A stretch of 64,000 bases of DNA from Actinobacteria bacterium OV320 (GTDB lineage Bacteria; Actinomycetota; Actinomycetes; Streptomycetales; Streptomycetaceae), in contig LJCX01000031.1 of assembly GCA_001298545.1 (NCBI GenBank), forward strand, positions 310,001-374,000. The letters are read 5' to 3'. A program made the translations under genes and the position numbers. Shown one piece after another: positions 57,599 through 64,000 of the stretch (its first letter is position 1; each line of letters begins with the position of its first letter). The notes under the pieces were generated by a model. The model was not told where the DNA came from and did no database searches. It was given only the letters and a program-made list of their open reading frames with translations.

Positions 57599-57788
57599 GG
57601 TGGTGGCGGTGTGCGGTGGTGGTCCCTGTCGGCCGGGTGCGTCCACGCGCGCGTGCGTGTACGCGTGTGCGTGGTTGTAGTTGTGTGGGTTGTGTTGTGT
57701 GGTTGTACGGCGTCGCGGCAGGCCTACGGTAGCCCCGGTCGTCCCGCGGACCGCGCGCCCCCGTACGCCTGACCGCCCCGCCTGACCG

Positions 57789-57868
57789 CCCCTCCACCAT
57801 CCATCTCCCCGCCCCTCCACCATCCATCTCCCCGCCCCTCCGCCATCCATCTCCCCGCCCCTCCGCCC
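57789..57868. repeat. 23-bp tandem repeat
   Basis: More than three units with period 23 of CCTCCACCATCCATCTCCCC plus CGC; the later units carry G for A at one position. It ends nine bases before the stop codon of the metalloprotease gene. Confidence 0.85.
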
Positions 57869-57877
57869 TCCGGTCCG

Positions 57878-59203
57878 CTACCCCCGGCTCACCCGTACGC
57901 GGTAGTCGCCCTTCAGGTCCGCCCCCACCACCGAGATGCGGATGCCCCTCTTGGGGTCCTTGAACGTCTCGCCCGGTGCGAAGGGGGCGTCGGAGAGTTC
58001 CGCGTGGACGTTGGGGCTGCGGGTGCAGCCGCCGCTGTCGGTGTGGGAGTCGTAGACCGTGACCGGGCCCATGCCGGTGTCCACGTCCGCGTCGACCTTG
58101 TAGATGAGGACGCCCGGGCGGCACACCGTCTCGTCGTTGCCGCCGCGGGCGCGCAGTTCGACGGCGTATCCGGTGCGGTCGCTGAGCGGGACGAAGACCA
58201 GCTTCGGGCCGGCCGTGCGGGACAGGGGGGTCAGGGGGTACTCCGTCGTGCCCGGTGCGGCCGCGCAGGAGATCTGGGAGGCGTCCAGCCAGCCCAGTTT
58301 CCACTTGTGCCAGCCGAGCAGATCGTTGTTGGCGCCCCAGTCCTCGCTCATGATGTCCCAGTGGCCGACGGCGCCCCCGCCCTCCTGGGTGTAGAGGTCG
58401 GGCAGGCCGAAGACATGGCCGTTCTCGTGGGGGAGGACGCGGTAGCCGGTGCGGTCGTAGGAGCCTGAGCCGTCGTCCTGGCGGGAGTAGACGAAGGACG
58501 CGTTCGCCACGGTGACCCCGTCGGCGACCGGCGCCTCGGCGTTGCCGGCGAACGTCACCGAAAGGACCGTGTCGAGGGCGGAGGGGCCCGCGTTCGGGGT
58601 GACCAGCACGTTCAGGAGGTCGTACGAGCGGAAGTCCACCGTCGGGTCGGCGGAGGCCACGATGTCCTGGACGAGTTCGCGGTAGCCGGGGTCGAAGGGC
58701 GCGCCACGCTCTATGCCGTACTCGCGGAACGGCTTGGGCATGCGCAGCCAGCGCCGGATCGGAGTCTCGGCGCGGTAGTCGAGGCGGCCGTAGGACGCGG
58801 TGCGGAACCATTCCTCGGTCTGCGGGAAGAACTCGTGGTAGCGGTTCAGCGCGCTGCCCCGGCCGGGCGCGTCGGAGAAGTCGATCATCAGGGTGAGGGC
58901 GCGGACGGTGCCGGTGGAGCGGGAGTAGCCGCCCGGCGTGGGCAGGCCCTCGGACATCTGGACGGTGGCGCGGCCGTTGATCATGCAGGGGGCGAGGGCG
59001 GAGGAACGGGCCAGGGAAACGGGTCCCGCGCCGGCCGTCGTCGCGCCGGGGGCCGGCGCGAGGTGTCCGGATCCGGCCGACGTGCTGACCGCGAGCGTCA
59101 GCACGGAGACGGAGGCGAGGGCGGCGACACGGCGCGGGCGTATCCGGCGGCGGAGTGGCTCGCCTGCGCGGGCCGGGGCGGTGCGCAGGGGCTGCGGCTG
59201 CAT
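57878..59203 (-). CDS. Secreted M6-type metalloprotease
   Basis: A 441-aa exported protease. The signal peptide has VAALASVSVLTLAVSTSAGS. The zinc site is VLPHENGHVFGLPDLY (HExxH with downstream Asp/His as in M6 family, HENGH-x-x-G-x-x-D). The catalytic domain also has LTLMIDFSDAPGRGSALNRY near its start and GHWDIMSEDWGANND (Met-turn-like). C-terminal beta domain ends VVGADLKGDYRVRVS. M6 enzymes (immune inhibitor A-like) degrade extracellular proteins. The start is uncertain since the site GAAAGG is ten bases away. Confidence 0.88.
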   Translation of the reverse strand: MQPQPLRTAPARAGEPLRRRIRPRRVAALASVSVLTLAVSTSAGSGHLAPAPGATTAGAGPVSLARSSALAPCMINGRATVQMSEGLPTPGGYSRSTGTVRALTLMIDFSDAPGRGSALNRYHEFFPQTEEWFRTASYGRLDYRAETPIRRWLRMPKPFREYGIERGAPFDPGYRELVQDIVASADPTVDFRSYDLLNVLVTPNAGPSALDTVLSVTFAGNAEAPVADGVTVANASFVYSRQDDGSGSYDRTGYRVLPHENGHVFGLPDLYTQEGGGAVGHWDIMSEDWGANNDLLGWHKWKLGWLDASQISCAAAPGTTEYPLTPLSRTAGPKLVFVPLSDRTGYAVELRARGGNDETVCRPGVLIYKVDADVDTGMGPVTVYDSHTDSGGCTRSPNVHAELSDAPFAPGETFKDPKRGIRISVVGADLKGDYRVRVSRG

Positions 59204-59708
59204 GCAGGGGGCCTTTCGCTCCAGGCAGCCACCGATCACCGGCTGCACCCTTTCGATCACCCTCCGACGGGCTGCACGCGGGCGCGCGCTGGGGGAGACC
59301 GATCGTGGATTACCGACCGGTACGGCTCCGGCGGTCCCGTTCGGGCGCACACATCCCCTGGTCACACCCCTGGTTGCAGCCCGGTCGCACCCCTGGTCGC
59401 AACTCGATCGCACCCCTGGAAGAGCCCCGGAAGAGCCCCGGAAGAGCCCGGAAGCACCCCTGGGCGCAGCCCTTCTCGGCCGCTGCTGCGCCGGCTGCGC
59501 CGGTCGCCCCGACCATCCGATTCGAGGCGTGATCCAGGTCACATCAAGAAACTTCTGGGTTTGGGAAATAACCGGGGACGCCATCCCCGTTTAGCCATGT
59601 GTCCGAGCGAAACGGGGAGTCGATCCCCGGATCGTCACGATCGTGAAACGTCCGGTACGTCCGAACTCGAAACGCCAGAAACATCCGAAACGTCAGAAGG
59701 AGTGCGCC
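59204..59708. other. 505-bp divergent spacer
   Basis: Between the protease and tetR genes. 59340-59470 is a repetitive tract with several CACCCCTGG motifs and a GGAAGAGCCCC triplicate (59418-59452). The AT-rich part at 59530-59575 and the two operators follow. Confidence 0.5.
59573..59629. promoter_or_regulatory. Two nested TetR-type operators
   Basis: CGGGGA-N5-TCCCCG occurs twice, at 59573-59589 and 59613-59629, with 40 bp between centres. In addition the inner arms TCCCCGTTT (59584-59592) and AAACGGGGA (59610-59618) are inverted repeats of each other. They lie 80-136 bp before the tetR start. Confidence 0.65.
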
Positions 59709-60356
59709 GTGCAGACCGCGACCGCTACCCCCACCGTGCGTAAGGTGACCCGGCCCCGTGCCGACGCTCTGCGCAACCGGGAGCGGATCGTCACCGCCGC
59801 CCGCGAGATGTTCGTCGAGTTCGGTGCCGATGTGCCGCTCGACGAGATCGCCCGCCGGGCCGGCGTCGGCAATGCCACGGTGTACCGCAACTTCCCCGAC
59901 CGTGACGCCCTGGTGCGCGAGGTTGTCTGCTCGGTGCTGGACCGCATGGTCCAGGCCGGACAGGTCGCCCTCGCCGAGAGCGACGCGTTCGGGGCGCTGG
60001 AACGGTTCGTGCACGCCTCCGCCGAGGAGCGGCTCAGCGCCCTGTGCCCGATGATCTCCAGCACCTTCGACGAGCACCACCCCGACCTCGAGGCCGCGCG
60101 CGAACGGGTGGAGCGGATCATCGGGGAAGTCATGGACCGTGCGAAGGCGGCCGGGCAGCTCAGGCCCGACGTCGGCGTGGGGGACGTGATGATCGCGGTG
60201 GCCCAGCTCAGCCGGCCCCCGGCCGGTACCGGTTGCCTGAACGCCGACCGCTTCGTCCACCGCCACCTCCAGGTGTTCCTGGACGGACTGCGGGCCCCGG
60301 CCCCGTCGGTCCTGCCGGGTTCGGCCGTGACCCTGGAGGATCTGCGCCAGGCCTGA
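59709..60356 (+). CDS. TetR-family repressor
   Basis: A 215-aa regulator. HTH: RNRERIVTAAREMFVEFGAD, DEIARRAGVGNATVYRNFPD. The C-terminal ligand domain has the pattern (FGALERFVHASAEERLSALC) of repressors of drug exporters. The GTG start has AAGGAG. The EmrB-like exporter gene follows 256 bp downstream on the same strand, so the repressor probably controls itself (palindromes upstream) and the exporter. Confidence 0.93.
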   Translation: MQTATATPTVRKVTRPRADALRNRERIVTAAREMFVEFGADVPLDEIARRAGVGNATVYRNFPDRDALVREVVCSVLDRMVQAGQVALAESDAFGALERFVHASAEERLSALCPMISSTFDEHHPDLEAARERVERIIGEVMDRAKAAGQLRPDVGVGDVMIAVAQLSRPPAGTGCLNADRFVHRHLQVFLDGLRAPAPSVLPGSAVTLEDLRQA

Positions 60357-60612
60357 ACGAGCGGTTCGCGGAACCGCAGCAGCAGTCGTCATCACCCTCA
60401 CCGGTGGTCGCCGGTGCCCGGTGATCCCGGTGGCCTCGGTCGCCCTGACCTACCGACGGTGACCTCCGGCGACCGTCACTGAACCTCAAGAGTCATCAAG
60501 CCCATCACGTCCAGCACGCTCATCACGCCACCGAGCAACGGCCCGTCAGTGCCGACGAGTCGCCCTTAACCTCACTTCTTTTCCGTCACGAAGTCCCGAA
60601 GCGGGTATTCCC

Positions 60613-62151
60613 ATGTCTGAAACAGCCCTGAAGGCCCCCGGTAAGACGGGTGGCCCGGACGCCAACCGCTGGAAAGCGCTGGCGTTCATCGCCCTCGCCC
60701 AGCTGATGGTCGTCCTCGACGCCACCATCGTGAACATCGCGATGCCCTCCGCCCAGCAGGACCTGGGCATCTCCGACGGCAACCGGCAGTGGATCGTCAC
60801 CGCCTATGCCCTCGCCTTCGGCGGCCTGCTGCTCTTCGGCGGCCGCATAGCCGACCTGTGGGGCCGCAAGCGCGCCTTCGTCGTCGGTCTGGGCGGTTTC
60901 GCCGCGGCCTCCGCGCTCGGTGGCGCCGCCGCCAACGAGGCGATGATGTTCGGTGCCCGCGCCCTGCAAGGCGCGTTCGGCGCCCTGCTCGCGCCCGCCG
61001 CGCTCTCCCTGCTCGCCGTGATGTTCACGGACGCCAAGGAGCGCGCCAAGGCCTTCGGCATCTACGGCGCGATCGCCGGTGGTGGTGGCGCCGTCGGCCT
61101 CATCCTCGGTGGTTTCCTCACCGAGTACCTGGACTGGCGCTGGACGTTCTTCGTGAACATCCCGTTCGCGATCATCGCCGCGGCCGGCGCGTACTTCGTC
61201 ATCCGTGAGCCCGAGGGCGGCCGCAACCGCTCCGCTCTCGACATCCCGGGCGTCATCCTGTCCACCCTCGGCCTGGTCTCCCTGGTCTACGGCTTCACCC
61301 GCGCCGAGTCCGAGGGCTGGAGCGACTCCGTGACGATCGGCATGTTCGTCGCGTCCGCCGTGCTGCTGGCCACCTTCGTGATCGTCGAGTCGAAGGTCAA
61401 GGCGCCGCTGCTGCCGCTGCGCGTGATCACCGAGCGCAACCGCGGCGGGATCTACCTCTCCCTCGGCCTCGCGATCATCTCGATGTTCGGTCTGTTCCTC
61501 TTCCTGACCTACTACCTGCAGATCGTGAAGGGCTACACGCCGGTCAAGACCGGTTTCGCCTTCCTTCCGATGATCGCGGGCATGATCACCGGCTCCACCC
61601 AGATCGGCACCCGTCTGATGACCCGGGTCGCCCCGCGTCTGCTGATGGGCCCCGGCTTCCTGGTCGCCGCCCTCGGCATGCTGCTGCTGACCCAGATGGA
61701 GGTCGACACCTCGTACGCGACCGTGCTGATGCCGGCGATGCTGCTGCTCGGCCTCGGTATGGGTACGGCGTTCATGCCGGCCATGTCCCTGGCCACGTAC
61801 GGCATCGAGCCGCGTGACGCCGGTGTCGCCTCCGCGATGGTCAACACCTCGCAGCAGGTGGGCGGCGCGATCGGCACCGCCCTGCTGAACACCATCGCCG
61901 CGTCCGCGACGACCTCGTACATCAAGGACCACGTCGCCGGCGCCACCTCCAAGCCCCAGCAGCAGCTGGTGCAGCTGGAGGGAATGGTGCACGGCTACAC
62001 CAGCGCCATCTGGTTCGCCGTCGGCATCCTGGTCGCCGCCGCGACCATCGCCTTCACGCTCGTCAACGCCGGCAAGCCGGACATGGGCGCGGTCGCGGGC
62101 TCGGGAGCGGAGGACGGCGAGGACGCGGCCGTGCCGGTGATGGTCCACTGA
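60613..62151 (+). CDS. EmrB/QacA-type MFS exporter (DHA2)
   Basis: A 512-aa, 14-helix exporter. Helix 1 is ALAQLMVVLDATIVNIAMPS with the DHA2 Asp. Loop 2-3 is GGRIADLWGRKRAFVVG. Motif C is GGGGAVGLILGGFLTEYLDW with WRWTFFVNIPF. It uses the proton gradient to expel drugs or toxic metabolites. Unlike in most neighbours the codons follow a very uniform highly biased pattern, as in well-expressed genes. There is no strong ribosome site. It follows the tetR gene and converges on marR. Confidence 0.95.
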   Translation: MSETALKAPGKTGGPDANRWKALAFIALAQLMVVLDATIVNIAMPSAQQDLGISDGNRQWIVTAYALAFGGLLLFGGRIADLWGRKRAFVVGLGGFAAASALGGAAANEAMMFGARALQGAFGALLAPAALSLLAVMFTDAKERAKAFGIYGAIAGGGGAVGLILGGFLTEYLDWRWTFFVNIPFAIIAAAGAYFVIREPEGGRNRSALDIPGVILSTLGLVSLVYGFTRAESEGWSDSVTIGMFVASAVLLATFVIVESKVKAPLLPLRVITERNRGGIYLSLGLAIISMFGLFLFLTYYLQIVKGYTPVKTGFAFLPMIAGMITGSTQIGTRLMTRVAPRLLMGPGFLVAALGMLLLTQMEVDTSYATVLMPAMLLLGLGMGTAFMPAMSLATYGIEPRDAGVASAMVNTSQQVGGAIGTALLNTIAASATTSYIKDHVAGATSKPQQQLVQLEGMVHGYTSAIWFAVGILVAAATIAFTLVNAGKPDMGAVAGSGAEDGEDAAVPVMVH

Positions 62152-62164
62152 CCCGGCTGGGCGA

Positions 62165-62674
62165 CTAGCGGAGCCAGGGCAGGTCCGCACCCGCTTCCTC
62201 GGGCTGAAGTCCCTCGGCGACGATCTGCATGATCTCGCCGAGGGACTTCTGCTGTTCCGGGGTGAGCCGGTCGAACACCGCGTGGCGTACGACGGCGACA
62301 TGGCCCGGCGCGGCGCGCTTCAGCACCTCCAGGCCCTGGTCGGTCAGTACGGCGAACTGGCCGCGCTTGTCGGAGTCGCACTCCTCGCGGCGCACCCAGC
62401 CGTTCTTCTCCAGCCGGGCGATGGCGTGGGAGAGACGGGAACGGGTGATCTTCGCGTACTTGGCGAGCTCGGTCATCCGCAGGCGCCGGTGGGTGGACTC
62501 GGCGAGCTTGACGAGGAGGCCGTAGTAGATGTGCGGCATACCCGCTTCACGCTGGAGCTGGCGGTCCATGTGATCTTCGAGGAGGGTCGTGGCGTGCACG
62601 TAGGAGCGCCAGATGAGCTGCTCCTCGGCGGTGAGCCACCGGGGCTCGTCAGCGGATGCGGGTGCCTTCGTCAT
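62165..62674 (-). CDS. MarR-family regulator
   Basis: A 169-aa protein. The wHTH is GLLVKLAESTHRRLRMTELA with ITRSRLSHAIARLEKNGWVR and the acidic-basic wing REECDSDKRGQFAVLTDQG. It is divergent from the LigB-type gene and has an AT-rich inverted repeat immediately upstream (62700-62755). A GTG three codons earlier is also possible as a start. The adjacent convergent exporter may also be under its control. Confidence 0.93.
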   Translation of the reverse strand: MTKAPASADEPRWLTAEEQLIWRSYVHATTLLEDHMDRQLQREAGMPHIYYGLLVKLAESTHRRLRMTELAKYAKITRSRLSHAIARLEKNGWVRREECDSDKRGQFAVLTDQGLEVLKRAAPGHVAVVRHAVFDRLTPEQQKSLGEIMQIVAEGLQPEEAGADLPWLR

Positions 62675-62699
62675 GGGCTCCACTGTAAACGTCTGCTCC

Positions 62700-62755
62700 T
62701 TGAAATTTAAACCAATCGGGAATATGCTGAGCGATGTTGACGTTTTAGATTTCAA
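62700..62755. promoter_or_regulatory. AT-rich inverted repeat, likely MarR operator
   Basis: TTGAAATTTAAA (62700-62711) and TTTAGATTTCAA (62744-62755) are inverted copies with one mismatch in 12, separated by 32 bp, in the most AT-rich stretch of the window's right half. They lie 26-81 bp before the marR start, where autoregulation is expected. Confidence 0.6.
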
Positions 62756-62895
62756 TCAACCGTCACGAAGTACTCGGCACCGGGCACTCGGACCCACAGG
62801 TGTCGCCGCGGTCCGAGTCGGGTGTATCCGAACAGATGTCCGGAGTCGGGTGTGTCCGACGTCATGGGGCCGAGGTCCCGGAAGGAGCAGTCGCC

Positions 62896-63705
62896 ATGTC
62901 CGCCGCACCTCAGGAGCGTGCCCTCCCTCAGGAGCGCATGCCCGCGCTCTACCTCAGCCATGGCGCCCCGCCCCTCGCGGACGACCCCATCTGGCCCGGC
63001 GAACTCGCCGCCTGGTCCGCCGACCTGCCCCGCCCCAAGGCGATCCTGATGGTCTCCGCCCACTGGGAGGAGGCCCCCCTCGCCCTCGGTGCCGTCGACC
63101 CGGTCCCCCTGGTCTACGACTTCTGGGGCTTCCCCGAGCACTACTACCAGGTGAAGTACGGCGCCCCCGGCGCACCCGGGCTCGCCGAGAGCGTACGGAA
63201 GCTGCTGCGCGCCCCTGGTGTCCCCGTGCAGGACATCCCCGACCGCGGCCTCGACCACGGCGCATACGTGCCGCTCGTCGAGATGTTCCCGGCCGCCGAC
63301 ATCCCGGTCCTCCAGATCTCCATGCCGACCCTCGACCCCGTGAAGCTGATGGAGATCGGCCGAAAGCTCGCACCGCTGCGCGACGAGGGCGTCCTGATCG
63401 TCGGCTCCGGCTTCTTCACCCACAACCTGGCCGCGCTGCGGCACACCGGCGGGGGAGTGCCCACCTGGTCCTCGGAGTTCGACGACTGGGGCCGGCGCGC
63501 GCTGGAGACCCGCGACTGGGACGGCCTGCTGGACTTCCTCCACAAGGCCCCGGCCGGCCGGTACGCCCACCCGCGCACCGAGCACTTCGCCCCGCTCTTC
63601 GTGACCATGGGCGCGGCGGAGATGTCCGGCGAGCTGGACGCGCAGAAGTCCGTGATCGACGGGTTCTGGATGGGGATGGCGAAGCGCTCCGTGCAGTTCG
63701 GCTGA
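62896..63705 (+). CDS. LigB/DODA-type extradiol dioxygenase family protein
   Basis: A 269-aa class III extradiol dioxygenase fold. The metal-binding histidines are in MPALYLSHGAPPL, LMVSAHWEEAP and GLDHGAYVPLVEMFP; GSGFFTHNLAAL is another family block. Members open catechol-type rings with Fe(II), or in the DODA/YgiD group act on L-DOPA. AAGGAG precedes the ATG. Pairing with a MarR regulator suggests induction by an aromatic compound. Between the operator and the gene (62780-62870) a GAGTCGGGTGTnTCCGA motif is repeated. Confidence 0.93.
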   Translation: MSAAPQERALPQERMPALYLSHGAPPLADDPIWPGELAAWSADLPRPKAILMVSAHWEEAPLALGAVDPVPLVYDFWGFPEHYYQVKYGAPGAPGLAESVRKLLRAPGVPVQDIPDRGLDHGAYVPLVEMFPAADIPVLQISMPTLDPVKLMEIGRKLAPLRDEGVLIVGSGFFTHNLAALRHTGGGVPTWSSEFDDWGRRALETRDWDGLLDFLHKAPAGRYAHPRTEHFAPLFVTMGAAEMSGELDAQKSVIDGFWMGMAKRSVQFG

Positions 63706-63723
63706 CGCCCCTGCCGGGCCCCA

Positions 63724-63829
63724 GGGTTCCGTCTGTGGCCAGGGTCCGTCCGTGGGCGGGGTTCCGTCCGTGGTCGGGGTTCCGGCCGTGGTACGGGACT
63801 CCGTCCGTGGGCGGGACTCCGTCCGGGGT
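63724..63829. repeat. Tandem repeat of about 20 bp
   Basis: Five to six irregular units of GGGTTCCGTCCGTGGnCGGG fill the space between the convergent dioxygenase and acetyltransferase genes. Confidence 0.65.
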
Positions 63830-64000
63830 CAGAGCTCCTTCTCGTACCAGGCCACGTCCCAGTAGCGGTCGAACTTGCGGCCCACCTCGCGGTACGTGCC
63901 GACGTGCCGGAAGCCGAAGCGTTCGTGCAGCCGCGCGGACGCTTCGTTCGGTTGCGCGATGCCCGCGTAGGCGCGGTGCAGGTCCTCGCCGGCCAGTGCG
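63829..64000 (-). CDS. GNAT acetyltransferase, C-terminal part (runs off the window)
   Basis: The last 56 codons read as ALAGEDLHRAYAGIAQPNEA, SARLHERFGFRHVGTYREVG and KFDRYWDVAWYEKEL. The NEAS-x-x-LHERFGF segment is the hallmark of phosphinothricin-type N-acetyltransferases of the GNAT family, which acetylate small amines using acetyl-CoA. The 5' part is outside the window. Confidence 0.88.
   Translation of the reverse strand, partial: ALAGEDLHRAYAGIAQPNEASARLHERFGFRHVGTYREVGRKFDRYWDVAWYEKEL

Larger units (their letters stand above)
57426..57877. other. 452-bp spacer made of microsatellites
   Basis: No gene. It holds GTGTGGTGTGAGG repeats (57480-57545), the heptamer array, a GT-rich tract (57640-57715) and the 23-bp array. 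The promoter of the IclR gene must lie among them. Confidence 0.6.

Noticed and set aside
57426..58811. In-frame extension of the IclR gene far upstream, through the microsatellites into the protease gene
   Set aside because: The extension is antisense-like low-complexity sequence, and a natural ATG stands directly before the first IclR domain.

Overview
The window is high-GC actinobacterial DNA, almost certainly a Streptomyces chromosome. Supporting signs are the strong third-position G/C bias, frequent GTG/TTG starts, an Xre/DUF397 pair, a bifunctional FO synthase (fbiC), a D,D-carboxypeptidase with a long acidic N-terminus, an ECF41-type sigma factor, many one-component regulators (MerR, ArsR, MarR, TetR, IclR, BlaI) and several EmrB-like exporters. 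No rRNA operon or CRISPR array is present. One complete tRNA gene, tRNA-Arg(CCU), lies at 55670-55742 on the minus strand.

Layout. 0-13.4 kb: small exported proteins (an ALF-repeat relic, a chagasin-like inhibitor, a DUF4344 metallopeptidase), an F420-type LLM oxidoreductase, fbiC, a YkuD-like domain without its catalytic Cys, a DUF2165 membrane protein, an ADP-ribosylglycohydrolase-like protein lacking its metal ligands, a sodium:solute symporter, and an SDR / alpha-beta-barrel pair around a perfect palindrome. 13.4-25.9 kb: a large membrane protein, D,D-carboxypeptidase, GPP34 protein, Xre-DUF397 pair, MerR, glutathione peroxidase, ArsR/MFS divergent pair, MarR and a probably leaderless hypothetical gene. 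25.9-33.8 kb: DUF4396 and BlaI/CopY genes flanking a CsoR-like box, a membrane acyltransferase, and an ABC exporter divergent from a NarL-type two-component system. 33.9-47 kb: an FAD/NAD oxidoreductase behind an ECF41-type promoter followed by the ECF41 sigma gene, an orphan ChvE-like sugar-binding lipoprotein, a PMT mannosyltransferase, an amidase, MFS and small proteins, and a Uma2 nuclease.

47.8-55.7 kb is an accretion island at the 3' end of tRNA-Arg(CCU). The tRNA 3' end occurs three times: an old copy near 47.84 kb, a 52-bp perfect copy near 49.08 kb, and the intact tRNA. Two of the copies are preceded by the 3' remnant of a tyrosine integrase gene and a long perfect hairpin. The two outer copies are followed, exactly 112 bp on, by a tandem GTGGCACG motif. 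Cargo: a one-gene relic (48.1-48.6 kb), a visibly lower-GC P-loop ATPase, a Nudix hydrolase, and a cassette made of an Xre-TPR regulator, a perfect palindrome, an 80-aa class protein, a 19-aa micro-ORF, a GRDP-like protein and a protein-kinase-like protein. This cassette and the ATPase are the best candidates here for an undescribed system.

55.7-64 kb returns to ordinary chromosome: a double IclR regulator, microsatellite-rich spacers, an M6-type metalloprotease, a TetR gene with two nested operators and its EmrB-like exporter, a MarR/LigB divergent pair around an AT-rich inverted repeat, and the C-terminal end of a GNAT acetyltransferase running off the window.

All functions are assigned from motifs read by eye. 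No database search was run.
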